From positions 61,423,994 to 61,487,993 of the forward strand of contig NC_066316.1 of assembly GCF_022539315.1 (NCBI RefSeq): DNA of 64,000 nt, in the 5' to 3' direction. This document shows positions 9,426-21,700 of this stretch, in pieces. How positions within the stretch are numbered: position 1 is the first letter of the stretch; each line of letters starts with the position of its first letter. The notes beneath the pieces were generated by a model. It was not told where the DNA came from and searched no databases. It was given only the letters and a program-made list of their open reading frames with translations. The position numbers and the translations under genes are program-made. This stretch comes from Serinus canaria (taxonomy: Eukaryota; Chordata; Aves; Passeriformes; Fringillidae).

Positions 9426-11864
9426 CCTTCCAGAATTACAGAAAATGGACACCACCCCCCGCCAAAACACCATGAGATGTCCAGGTGTTTTTATCCTGGT
9501 CTAAAGGTTAAAATCAGATGCTGCTGTTTCATGTTTCCTCCCTTCAGCCCCCAGCTTAGCCACTGTTGTATTGTTTTTGACTATGGAACACTTCTTTAAC
9601 TGAAGACTTTAGCTTTATTTTCTGAGCCAAATCTCAGGTCTCTGAAACTTTCTCTTCTTTGAGGCCATTGCTCCTACTTGGAAAGCTGCCCTACCCTTCT
9701 GCAAACCTTTCTCCTTAGCTTTGTTTCTGACTGGTGCTTTATTTTCTACTGCTCTTCATGAGGCATCTTCCCTTCCTTTTTGCTAGCTCCTTTTCTGGGA
9801 ACAACCTGATGACGTCTTCTGGATTGCAGCTCACAGAACTTTCTAGCAATGACTTCCCAGTCACAGAATGGCTTTTATGTGAGGTCTCTTTTGATAGACT
9901 CCCCCTCTTCAAGTGTCCTTTTCCCATCTTTGTCCTTTGCACAGTCAATATTGATCTTCTATCTTAAAGCTCGTTTTCTCTGCTTCCTTGAACAAGGCTG
10001 AGGACATCTCAGTCTTGGAGAGAAAGGCTTATAATGCTGGTGTCTTCTCTGCTTTATTGTTTGCTTAGATGTGAAAGTTGTCTCCAAGTGCAGCTATCAG
10101 ATCTTCATACAAAAGCAGAGAATAATCTGATTTTTCTGCTAGGTAGGCTAAATTTCGTTCAGGCTCCTGCCTGGCTTCCCAAGCACATCTCTTCTCTGTG
10201 TTTCTGGGCTTTTAGAAAAGCAATTCAGTTCATCCTTCTGGTTAATAGCTCTAGCCATATTGCTCTTGTCACTGCCTCTGGACCACTCATTCCTACTCTG
10301 CCTGAGACACCCTGCCTTTAGCATCTTGGCCTTTCTCCAGCCCTCCCTCAGCCCTCCTTTTCTCTTACCATACTCTCTATTCCCTTCTTCTGGTAGTCTT
10401 CTCAATCCAGACTTACCTGCCTTCCCCATTTTGTGAGTGCAGTCTCTGAAACTTTTTGATGGATTTTCCAAACACTCAGGATTAGCAGTGGCTGTGCAGG
10501 GCTCCCACCATGAGGGCTGTGGTGATTGTGACATCTGCTCAGATTCACCATACTGATTTTCTAGGCTCAGCAGATGCTCCCCAGTGCAGACTAGCTCCAT
10601 TTTTTTCCAAGTTATATTACAATAGCACTGCTAGTTTATCTCCTGCATTACCTTTTAATTGTCTCTGGGCCTAAACATAGGTGCTGTAAACCCCGAGTGC
10701 ACCCAGGATTACTAGGTGTGTCCATGTCCCTAAGATGTCAAAATGTTCCCCTCAGCCTTGGAGCTCCTTCTGTCTGGAAACTGCACACTGAGGTACTTCA
10801 GCATGCATGAAGTTTTTTTTTTGTGAGGTGACATGTCAGAGCAGTGGCATTTTAACTCCATCATCCATCCATCTCTGTGGGAGGTTTGGGTTCCTGCAAT
10901 CAGAGAGGATTTTTCTTCCCTGATAGGGGAATTCCAAGCTGGCACAGCAGCGCACTGGCTCTGTCAGGGAAGAGAGAGGTGAGAGGGATGAGCTACAGAA
11001 ACCTCCCTGTTGCTCCCTTCCTGCCGGAGGGGACAAACCTTCCTGCTGTGAGAGGGAGTCTGACAGTAAGGAAAACAAGGAAAAATATTCTTGCTGGCTT
11101 TGAGTAAGGAGAAGGAATTGTCATGCAGAGCAATTGCCCTGCTGGAAGCAGTTACCGAGCACCTGCCTGTTTTAATTTGGTTAGTACCCACACAGTGGGT
11201 GTGTGTCACTTTTTTCACTTGTATGCTCTGCTTCCAAAACCAGGTACCCTGCAGAGCTTAGGGGCTCAGGGCACAGTTTCACATAGAGTGAGATTTTTGC
11301 TGTGGTTACAGAAAGGCCAGAGTCCTTGTGTTCTCTAAGTCTATGCCATCATCTAAAGTCCATCACGTGTGTTATTAACAAAACAGTCTCTTGTTTGTTT
11401 CATACAGTAAAACATACCGCAAGTAACTCATATTTAGATTTCCAGGACTACTCTGTCATGCAGAGTTTTTCCAGGAATTTTTACTTTCTTCTAATTAAAA
11501 TAATCTCAGATAAAAGCACTGCAGTAAAGAGAGAAAGACAGCTAACAGACCAGCTATAAAGAGGAGGTGCCAGCAATGCATTATGGTCTGGAGAGGAGTG
11601 TCTGAGGGAATTGTTGTGTAGTCCATTGATTTCTTCTGTATTGATCTTAAATGGGAAGTAAGGAGACTACAGGACTGATGCTAAGTAGAGCATATAAATT
11701 TATTTAAAATGTAGAAGATCTGGCAACAGCAGATAGGGCATGAGAATGAGAAAAAACAACCTGAGGAGCTCAGGAAACACAGCCCGAGCAAGGTGAGAAA
11801 GAGGGGTGCATTTCAGTGAGCAGGAGGGCACAGAGTGTTTTTAGCATAGCAAGCCTATAAAGTG
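9426..11864. other. Intergenic flank, no genes seen
   Basis: Mixed sequence with a pyrimidine-rich stretch at about 10260-10420. A TGACGTC CRE-like motif at 9810-9816 is the only notable motif. Open frames such as 10148-10600 (minus) show no recognisable protein. Confidence 0.65.
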
Positions 11865-11942
11865 GCCACTGTAGCTCAGCTGGTGAAATGGCTGTGCACT
11901 TGTGGAGCAGGTCTGCATAGGGGAATAAATCCTCCTGTGCCA
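11865..11942 (+). repeat. tRNA-like remnant, possible tRNA-derived SINE head
   Basis: TAGCTCAGCTGG at 11872-11883 is an exact match to the internal A box (TRGCNNAGYNGG). About 39 bp further on, AGGGG-AATAAAT-CCTCC can fold as a T arm with a 7-base loop, but the B box is poor (GGAATAAATCC). Acceptor arms pair badly and no anticodon arm is clear. It is not a functional tRNA. It may be a decayed tRNA-derived SINE or chance. Confidence 0.25.
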
Positions 11943-14899
11943 GCCAGATGCTGTCATGTCAGAGACAGGCCATTTAGCCCAGTCAGAAGGCTCAGGAAGA
12001 AGGAGCTTGGACTGGTTGCCCTCCTTGGTGTGCCCTCCATGCTGTCCTTGCCTTCTTGTTCAAGTCACAGTTTTTCAATTCAAAACATGCTTTGTTCAGG
12101 TATCAGTCAATACAGGAAATATTTAGAGAGATGATAACTCTGTGTAGAAAGACAACAGAATTTCATTGCTAGGGTCCGGGGTAGTCCAAAGTACACATGT
12201 ACACCACACACCTTAGTCCACACAGCTGTTTCTCACCTTCCCCTTCCCTGTGGGCATAGAGAGCATTTTCTTTCCTATCACACCCATCTCCTTTTTCATG
12301 TGTGCCTGCAAAGGTTAAGACTCTTGAGTTGGGAAAAATTCAAGCCCTTCAAAAACAATGGGAGAACCTGTTGAGTTAATTTTCAGTGTAGCCAGTTTTT
12401 CAGTCTTGGGTTGGCTAGACTTGTGATATTTTGCTAGTGTTTCGTGATTGTTGGCAAAATGACTAGGCAAGTATTTCACAGAGTCATCTGAGGAAGAAAA
12501 GAAAGCATCCTAACAGAACACATTCCAGCAGATGACGAACTTTTAAAAATACATTTTGGTACTTGCTCATACAACCCTACATCACATACAAAATTGTAAT
12601 GGATGAGAAAATGCACCAACATCTCTTTTCCTACATCAATAAACAAATTCTTCAGTCAAGACATGTTCAAATACCTCTTGTGAGAGATATTATGAGCATT
12701 AGAGCACAGGCTATGATAAACTCTTGTTCTAAAGTAATGGTGTAACCAATCTGCTGGTATTTTATACTTCAGTAGGTTTGAGAAGACACATTATGCCTTA
12801 TACAAAAACCTCTATATTTTGATAATAGGAACATTTTAATTGATTTCTATATTAGCATATTACATGGTCTAGTTATAAATCACTTCATCAGTCACTAATT
12901 AACTGAATAACTGGTGCTTTAAAATCTGCATCTTGTCAATATACAGTAAGTCAGTTTTAAAGTATGGTAGCATTTAATGTTGAACTTTCCCTTGTACTTT
13001 TAAACAGATTGAGTGCTCTTCCTAGACTCAAAATATCCAGACTTAATGGCTCCCACATAATAAATAAAATTGTTCAAATGGCAATGCTGCAAAACTCCAG
13101 TTCAAAGGGTGACAATTTTGCAAAATGTTGCAATAATAATAAATGTAAATTTTGCTGTGGCCACTTGGTGTCATCTAGTCAGAGCTAGTTAGTTTCTTGT
13201 TCTAGACTTGGCTGTAGTGTTAAAAAAAATCATATTTAATTTTGTTTATCTGAGACCCAGAGGCCTGATACCTGCTCTTATTCTCTCCAGGTGAGTTCTT
13301 CAGAGACAGTATTGCAGTATCACCAGAAGACTACCAGTCTTAAGAATAGTATTCCCTCCTAGAAAGGCTGCTTTGGAGGGAGACTGAGGCACATGACTGA
13401 GGCCTTTTGCCCTGATTGCAAAGATGTTTTGCTGCCATTGCTGCTGGAGGGCAGACAGGTGAGTACGTCCTGCTTACTATAGCTGAGATGATACACAAGA
13501 TTCCAGTGTCCAGCAGGCAGCACTATTGGGTGGCACAGGTGCAGCCTTCAGGAGTTCTCATGAAATTCTGGTGTCAGCTCAGGACAGCTCTTCATTCACC
13601 CTGCATCTTGAGCCCTTTACTTTTTTTTGCCAGTTTTCTAGCAACAGGAAGATACTCAGCCCTCAAATGAGACAAACAACCCCCAGTCTCTGGGGAGAAG
13701 CAAATTTTTCAAGAATTCTCTGTGAGGTGGAACACTTGGAATAATTTTTTTTCTTTGTAAAGAGCCTTCTCTGTTCTGCTCTCCAGTTGGGTGATCCTGC
13801 ATTGAGTTACACCCAGCCAATGTGTAATTGCTTGAAACTGGATCCAAGGCTTGGAAAATCTTTTTGTGTTTAAATCTGTACCTAATAAAATATCTACTCA
13901 CTCTGTGAGGAACAAGAATGTAGAGCAGAGAGGGGGAATATTTCCCATTGGTAGAAATGAAAAGCAGTGTTTTTGTTTGGTTGCTTTGCAGCCACATAAA
14001 TTCAGTTCACCAGGAGACTAGGTTAGAGAGAGGATGCTTCTGAAAGGGTTTTAATTGTTTCATATACCACAGTTTGGTGAGTTTTAAATATTTATGTCAA
14101 TTACCTTCACTGCTGACAGACTAAAGAATCCAATTTTGTCTGGTGCTGCTTACCACAACCTTGTAATATGGAGAGTATAATGAAACTGGGAAAAAACAGA
14201 CATGGAATTAAGTGCAATTAGTAACATGCAGCAAATGAGCAGTTGATTAGTTATAAAAAAGAACCTTGTCAGCACTGCGACAGTCCAGTGATTCAAAGAT
14301 CAGAACGTTGCAGATTGCTGTTGACAAACAGGAGGGAGTTCACATAAAATAACTCAAACCTCTGTTTGACTTAAAAGACTGGTTTATGGGAAAGATTAGG
14401 ACAGCCAGATAAAGCCTGTCTGTCTAAATACTTTCATAACAGTAATGAATGTGTTATACAGCACTGTATGTTGAAGGGCTTAGAGGAAGTAGAAGGATCC
14501 AGTAACCCCTTACAAAGCTGTAGCCTGTAAGCATGAAGAAAGGATAGAAGTGGGTAAGGATTGCTGAAGGAGCACAAGTGCTTAGATGAAAAGGAGAAAA
14601 GCTCATGCCAAACACTAGGAAATATTACCTCCTGTGAGAACTGTTAGCTGTGGTCAGAAGTTGTACAAAACCCCTTAGCTGAGTCATTTAAACTGAATTG
14701 TAAAACACACTAGAAAATATGCTGTATTGGCAGAGAGCACGCCTAGATCAGGAACAACCAGCCTACTCCCTGGTTTCCTTTTTCCCAAGGGCCCTTTACT
14801 GCTGGTGTGGTAGATATCAATTGACTTAGCAGGAGGCAGAACAGGGATGGCTGGAGGCAAAGAGGGAAAATTCAGTCCATGAGTTTTGTGCAGGGCAGG
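11943..14899. other. Intergenic flank, no genes seen
   Basis: AT-rich unique-looking sequence without coding similarity. Around 14200-14340 there is a TTAAGTG NKX2-type motif (in GGAATTAAGTGCAATTAG) and GATTAGTTAT. These are suggestive of a regulatory element but not decisive. Confidence 0.6.
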
Positions 14900-15140
14900 G
14901 GCTCAGCACGGCCGCTCTTACGTACGTGCAGCATCCCCATGGATGTGGGACGTCACAGCACCGACCGGCAGGAGCCAGTGTGCCTCATCCCACAATGAGC
15001 TCTTTATCAGCTCAGATCTAATCTTCCCTGTAGTGCTGATCAAAGGGGTCTGCATCAAGAGGAGCCACCAGGAGATATAACGGGGCGAGCTGGGTAATCT
15101 GCAACAGCTGCTGCTATTGCATCCATGTTGATGGATGATT
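14900..15140. promoter_or_regulatory. Candidate distal enhancer (CRE, TCF/LEF and GATA motifs)
   Basis: A local rise in CpG in an AT-rich flank coincides with TACGTACGT (14919-14927), GACGTCAC CRE (14949-14956), TTATCAG GATA motif (15004-15010) and GATCAAAGG TCF/LEF motif (15038-15046). Motif density, retained CpGs and absence of repeat similarity suggest conserved regulatory DNA about 13.6 kb upstream of HEY2. An open frame on the minus strand (14918-15220) has no recognisable protein. This is inference. Confidence 0.35.
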
Positions 15141-16761
15141 GTGCCCATGGAAGGGGGTGAGAAATGAGAGGTGGGAGGCTTGCAAAGACACGTCACCATG
15201 CCACTCTGATGTGTTTTCACCTCTTTCTACTACCCCACCACAGATTTCACACATTTTTAGTTAAGAAGAAAAAGGGTTGAACATGTCAGTCTGTACATTT
15301 CATGTTTCCTTCCTTTTTTTGTATTGATAAAGCCAGAGTTGCAGGATTTTGGGGCAGTTGCAAGCAGCCTGGAAAAAACTATTGCTCTCTTGGGAGCCTC
15401 AGAAGAAAGCTACAGAGTGAAAAATATTGTTCTCTGCTTCATGGAAAATGCTGGATGAACTTACTCATCCTGCTGAGGTCACCATGAAAGCTTGGTGGTG
15501 CCCAGCTGCACCCATCATGCACATTTAGTTATTTGCTTCTCCAGGAGATTTCTTTCCATGGCTTTACTCCTTTGTGACCAGCTCTATGTTCACCTGGCTA
15601 AAATTAATTTTAAACACAGTTTTTCGCACCAACACTGTCTTTATCATGAGAGATTATTTGTGATTTCAGTGATTGAGAGTTTGTGAAGTCTCAATTCTCA
15701 GTCTATTTGTTGGAAAATTTGTTTTTAATTTCATTTATGAAGGCCACCTGAGAGTGACCACACTTCACCACACTGTGAAGGTGATCAGCAGGGAGTATCA
15801 TTTCTGCATAGCACCTATAACTCCATCATAGCAAAATGACTCCAAAGACACAAAGAGTTAAGCACATTAAGTATTTTAATGTGTTTTTTATTTACTGTAT
15901 GCCTCCAAGATGCAGAAATGTTTTCTGTGGTGAAAAATGTTATTTGTATTATACAGCTGGGCATGTGTTGGCCTAAGGAATAGATTTACAATGGGACACT
16001 GGAGTTTTGACTCTCAGCATTGGCTTTGAGTTGGGCTCCCAAGGATATGCAGGCATATTATGGGGAGAGCACAGCACTTCTGAACAGCAGTCCCACTCTG
16101 GCATGTGCAGTGCCACATGTTGTGGATGTAAATGATGTGTATGTGTTGCTTAGCAGGCTAGTAGGACACACCATGGGGATATCCAAGCTCCAGGCCTTTC
16201 TGGATCTCTGGTGCTGATGCTGAGCTGCTGTGGGACAGATACTGAAACTCTCCCCTCAAGGCAGAGCCCAAAGCATCCCTTGTTCAAAGTTTTCAACAGC
16301 CAGCCTGGTCTGAGGGCAGTGGTGGAGAGACTGGGCTTGCCCTGGAGAGAGATGAGGGAGGAGGAAAGTGCAAATAGGAGGCAGAGAACTGTGGGAGAGC
16401 CCAGCTTGCTCTTCTTGCTCAGGGGTGGATGCCTGGTGTACGGGCAAGGACCGCAGCAGCAGGTGCTGGTCATGCAAGGCAAAGGAGCAAACCCAGTTTC
16501 TCAGGCCCATGCCACCAGCAGAACAGAACAAGGTGCTGCCATCCTCTGCAGGCCATGGCCCTTCTCAGCTGCTTCTGGCCAATCCCAACCCTGTGCAACA
16601 GCCAGTCCTTTGGAAAACAGCCAGGCTTATCTCTTTCTCTACAAATTTACTTGGAGATGAAGTGCTTGTTCCTTCTATGCTTCAGAATTGATGCATGTGG
16701 GAAAAAATGTTCACTTTCACTTCCACTGAAGTCTGAAGTCATGGCCTTTTGGGATGACCAT
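15141..16761. other. Intergenic flank, no genes seen
   Basis: Moderately GC-rich at 16030-16640, where overlapping open frames occur on both strands (for example 16211-16660 plus), but none has a recognisable domain or conserved-looking start, so I do not call a gene. Confidence 0.6.
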
Positions 16762-16840
16762 AAAAAGAAAAAAAAAAAAAAAACAAAAAACAAAACAAAA
16801 CAAAACAAAAAACCCAAAAAACCCCCAAAAAAACCCACAA
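16762..16840. repeat. A-rich (CAAAA)n low-complexity tract
   Basis: An A-run followed by CAAAAAACAAAACAAAA units and AAACCC motifs. It is a degenerate simple repeat of the same type as those at 3389-3505 and 19024-19062. Confidence 0.9.
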
Positions 16841-18540
16841 GAGCAGACCTATTCTTGCATAGACAGCACTCTGAATGAGACCTGCTGCCAGCCTGGCATG
16901 GAGGAGGAAAGTTTCATGACTTAATGTCATGTGACCTTGAGCCCAACCAGCACAATTCTTCCTACAGGTATTTAGAAAGTAATACTAATAACTTTTAATT
17001 ATACTACTTAATACTTCTCAAGTGTTTACATTTTAGGAAATTTTGACCTAGGGGTCTCTTTTCTTTTGATATATTACAGCAGGGAAAAGCAGACACAGAC
17101 AGAGACTTTTTGTACATCTGAATATGGGAGTTGCAAGATGGTGGGATGTTCTGCAGAAGATGTCCTCTGGCAGAGCCTTTGGCTGAGTGTGTTAAATTCT
17201 CACTGAAATATAAAGGACCCTTTCCTCTCTGTCAGGCTTACAGGATGGGTAGCAAAAAGCAGACCTGAAAAGTTTTAAAGTTCAACAGGGTCTGTGGGCT
17301 GTTCATTTGATGATGTATTTTTTGCAGAATATGATAGGTATCCTGTTCTGGGAGAAAAATTCAGTGAATAAATACAAGTTGTTGCTTTCAACACTCTCCT
17401 CCTGGACTCCTGCTGTCAAGTGGCTGCAGAATTCAAAGAGATTATTTTGGCAGTTCCAAAAATCTGTCATACAGATCTGAGTTTTTCCCTTGTATTTGTC
17501 AATGTGTGACTAAGCACAAGTATTACAGGAAACATGGAAATGTTTCGGCTTTAAAGAATGGCTGTGGAAAAAGACCTCCCACTGATTAACAACTGTTGTT
17601 TAATAAAATAATTTTCGGATGTCCAAATTGCTGATTGTTCCAGTGAGGGTTACATTCTGACCAGAAGGGATCCCACCAGTCCCATGTCATCAGCCTGTGT
17701 GCTCTGAGAAGAGGCTTTTCTGTGGCCATTTCCTGCTTCAAAACAATGGAGCATGAGAGATGCCCATCTTTGCTCCCCAAACTGCTTAGCCCAGTCCCTA
17801 GGGTGGCATTAAAACCATGGGAGAATGAACTAGGAGAGGAGCTGGAGTGTGAAGATGTGTCTTTGTTTCAGAGATGCAACCCACGGGATGAAAGCCCAGC
17901 TAGGATGGGAACAGAGAAGATCCCTCATGTTTGGGGCATTAAGGGTCAGTGTGGGCGTATCAGGTGCTGGCTGGAAGGAGAGCAGAGGGCCAGGGACCCC
18001 CAAGAAGTTCACCAGAAGCTTTTCTGTTCTGAATTCCTCCCTTCATAGCAGGGACCAAGCCCAGGTGCTCTTATGCTGTCCTCTGTAGGGCTGGTACTCA
18101 GGGCCTGCTGCACACATCCCAAAGTCCTGGGTGGCACTGGGGGTGTTTTGCTGTAATTGTGCTCATTCAAGGGCTCACACAGACACACATAGAGAAACTT
18201 TTATTTCTGTTACATTTTGTGACTGTTCTGCTGTGCTGTGAGGCTTTCATCTAGTTTATCTGTCTTGTGAAGTAGCTGCTGCGTGGCCTGTCACAGGTGA
18301 TGTGGGCAGTGCTGCAGCTGAAATTTCCACCTTGAACCAGGGACTCCTTGAGAGTGTCATTCAGGTCTGACACTTTCCTAGCAATCCATGTTCCCCCTGC
18401 CAGTTTCTTTATGGAGACAATACTTCAGTTCCATGCATCTGGATATTCTTAGTCTAAATGTGGCTGAAGGCAACAAATTAATGTCACTGCCCATTTTTAA
18501 TGTTGGTTTGTTTGTTTTGGGTTTTTTAATAGGCAGCCAG
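16841..18540. other. Intergenic flank, no genes seen
   Basis: Unique-looking sequence without repeats or coding similarity that I can recognise. Confidence 0.6.
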
Positions 18541-18790
18541 CAGATGTGCGCAAGGGTTGCTTATTGGCATTAATCATTACCCTGTTGATAGCCCTGGGCA
18601 GGCAGCTTTAATTGACCAGAACTGAATCCAGTAATCATATAATGGAAAATATACATCACATTTATTTCAGTAGCACATCTGAATTACAGTAATATGAGTT
18701 CATGGCGAAACTCTCCGTGACTGCATTAGAAGCGGAGCGGGAGCAGAGCCATTGTCTGATAGCACAGATGTAACTGAGCTGTGCCCCACA
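18541..18790. promoter_or_regulatory. Candidate conserved non-coding element
   Basis: Homeodomain-type motifs (CATTAATCATTACC, TTTAATTGACC, GTAATCATATAATGG) are followed by a CpG-containing segment (GGCGAAACTCTCCGTGA, then GCGGAGCGGG) and a CATTGTC SOX-like motif. CpG retention in an AT-rich setting and the motif-rich, non-repetitive make-up suggest constraint. This needs alignment to other birds. Confidence 0.3.
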
Positions 18791-21700
18791 ATCTGCTGTG
18801 CTTGGGCAGGACAGTGAAGCTATGTCCAAAAAGTCATAAAATTACCCTCCAGGATCTTGCAGACCAAGCCCTATTCAGACAAATAAAGAGAAGTCCGTAC
18901 ATGGTGGTTGTAGAATTGTGTCATTCATTGTTTTCTTTGAGTACAGCCCTTCAATAGAAGGGATGGTCACAGCCTCTTCAAACAGCAGAAATGCTCCAGT
19001 AAGAATACATAAAAGAGACCATCCAAAAAAAAAAAAAAAAACCAACAAACCAACCAAAACAATTACAGAAGTCTTTCCTTTAACCCTATTTACCTACAGA
19101 AAATTATACTTTAAAAAAATCTCTGAGAAAGTAAAGCAATGGAAAAAGCCTGTGAGATTTAGTTTGATCATTTTATAACTGGGGAAAAATCCCAAGAACC
19201 TAATCAACAAACAATATTGATTTATTGACTAATGTGTTAATGAATTCAATTTTTGTTAAATAGATCAACATGTTAGATATTACATGGAAAAGAAACAAGG
19301 ATGAATAGATAGCCAACATAGTCAATTGAGCCTGTTTTTTCGATGGTGAATGCTAAGTCTGTGACCTTTGTTCAACAGAATGGTTGAGAGATGAGGTTTG
19401 GGACTGTGTTAAGTCACCACGAATGGCAGAATCCAGGCAGAGCAGATGTGATTAGTTGCCTAAACTTGACTATGGATATATTCCTGTAAACCTTTTCTCA
19501 TCCTGTTCCATGCAGCAACATTCTAATAGCTAAATATTTACTATATTTATATATGAAATGTAGATGAAGGTGCTGATTTGTAAAAACAGATATCTCGAGG
19601 ATGAGCAGAGCCCTTGGGTTCAATGAGTATGAATATGTTATACATGCTTCACTTTGTGCATTAACTACATGTTAAGGTGGTTTGCTGACATTAAAGCTCC
19701 AAACAGCCAAAATGTCTCTTTTGAAATGGTAGAATTATAAACCAGTAGGATTGTGTACAGTATGCAAATTAAATTACACTTTAGTGTAACTCTTGTTCAA
19801 GGTTTTTGTATAAAACTAAGACCTTATTTACATGGGAAAAATAAAATCACTGAAAGCCAGTGAGAGTTGTACAGTTGTTCCAGACATTAAAGTAGTTTAT
19901 TAATATAGGTTTTTAAAGCAATGCTGATGTAATTTCTAATGTAATTTTAGGTAACACCCACCCCCTTAAACTTTGCTGTCTCTGAGAAAGGAGGTAGACT
20001 GCACTGAAAAACAGAGGACACACATGCAGTAAGATGAGCAATGTACATGTGCTCAAAGGGTAGGTAGTCTTTAGTAAGATCATTGCCTCCTCTTTTGCAG
20101 AAAAAGTGTTTTAATTATCAAGAGACATCTGCAAGGGTGTCAAATGGGAAATTGGTTAGATGGATCAGAATATTTTGCTAGTACTAATCTGGGGAGCTTT
20201 GAAGGGGAGAGGTAGAATTGAAAAATAGTTGCAGGTTTTTTATTTATTTATTCTTTTTTTTTTTTAAACTTATTCTGAGACTAGAATTAGTTTACATTTT
20301 GTAAAGTAAACTAAGTGATTTTGTACAAAATACTTTAATTATAGCCTACTTCGTAGGAAGAACAGCCTCTTCATAGCAGTGAGTAAACTTCTGGAGAAAA
20401 ATTGATGTTTATAATCTATTTAATTCAGGAGGAGGTGCATTTTTGAGGTTCTTCAAAAATTCATATTTTCATTGATGTTTTCATTTTTCTTTTAGGCCAT
20501 CATGGTAATGCATAAAATTTAGACAATACCGAGATTTTAACTTTCTTATTTCAGTCCCCTAATAACAGAAATATTGCAGCAAGTAAGACAAAACAATTCT
20601 CAGAAGATAAAAATTCAATTGACTGCTACCTTATTAAGCCGTGTACTTATTCAGATTTTGGAATTCATGCAGATTTTAATGGGGAATCTCAGTTTTCAAA
20701 CCTTTTTTTATGTAGCCAAACGTGAATAATAATAATGATTTAAATTATTATCTAACTTGATCTATGGGGGATCTCCTTAGGGATCTCCTAAACTCACTGT
20801 GTGTAGTTTAGACATATTCTTGAGTGATTTGTTGTCCCAGGGCCCATGCTGAATGTTCTAGGGGATCATGGGATTTCATTGTTGCAAACCTTGAATAATG
20901 AAATCAGGGACACAGTAAAGCTGGAACCGTCTTTCCATGGCTTTGTCCTCAACTCTCTTTTCTGTATAAACTTATTCTTTAAAGTACTGGTGAGAAAATT
21001 TGTGGTTCTGCTGACTTCCCTGCATTCTAGAAATGACTGTCAGGTTAGTAAGTTATACATCTAGGGGAAATATTAAAAGAATTAAGCTATCAAGACTGAA
21101 TTTAATTTTCTCGTACTTCCAGAAAGGATTGAATTACATTAGTGATGGTTTCATGTTTGAATTTGCAAAGTTGTAGGGAAGAGTTTGTAGAGTTGTAGGG
21201 ACAACATATCTTTTTGTCAGTGAAATGCTCACCTAACTGTCTCTGTTTCCAGCCTTTCCTCTGTTAGTCCTCATTAAATGCACAGACTGGTTAAAATTCA
21301 CCTCCTTCTGTTTAGATATTTGGCCCCATGTTGACTGTTTTTCTAAGTGTAAGAACTTTTACAAGGAAAAAGAGAAGACCCTGAAGAATGTGATGCTGCT
21401 TTATGGAGGACAAATCTTCTATTTCTACCCTGACATGAAACTCTTAAAGGTGAACAAAGAGGGAGACATGTCTAGAAATGCACAAAGAAGCTGAGCTAAT
21501 TAAGAGAGCTCCCACTGCCTCCCTTCATGAAAGCTGCTATGCTTTTGAAACCCTGGAGATGGTTTGACTGTGGATTTGTGAGGTTAGGAATACAGCTGGG
21601 ATGCTGAGACTGTGGGCTGGGTGGTATGTATAGAATGTGTTTGATCAGTTTCCCTGGTTGTATTAGAAAGAGATGGCATAAAACAAATGGGGTGGAAATA

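Noticed and set aside
11865..11942. Functional tRNA gene
   Set aside because: Acceptor and anticodon arms do not pair and the B box is poor. Reported only as a tRNA-like remnant.
13158..13172. CCACTTGGTGTC as a CTCF site
   Set aside because: At least two mismatches at strongly constrained positions of the core.
16211..16878. Plus-strand frames of about 149 codons as a possible gene
   Set aside because: No recognisable similarity or domain, overlapping frames on the other strand, and one runs into an A-rich simple repeat.
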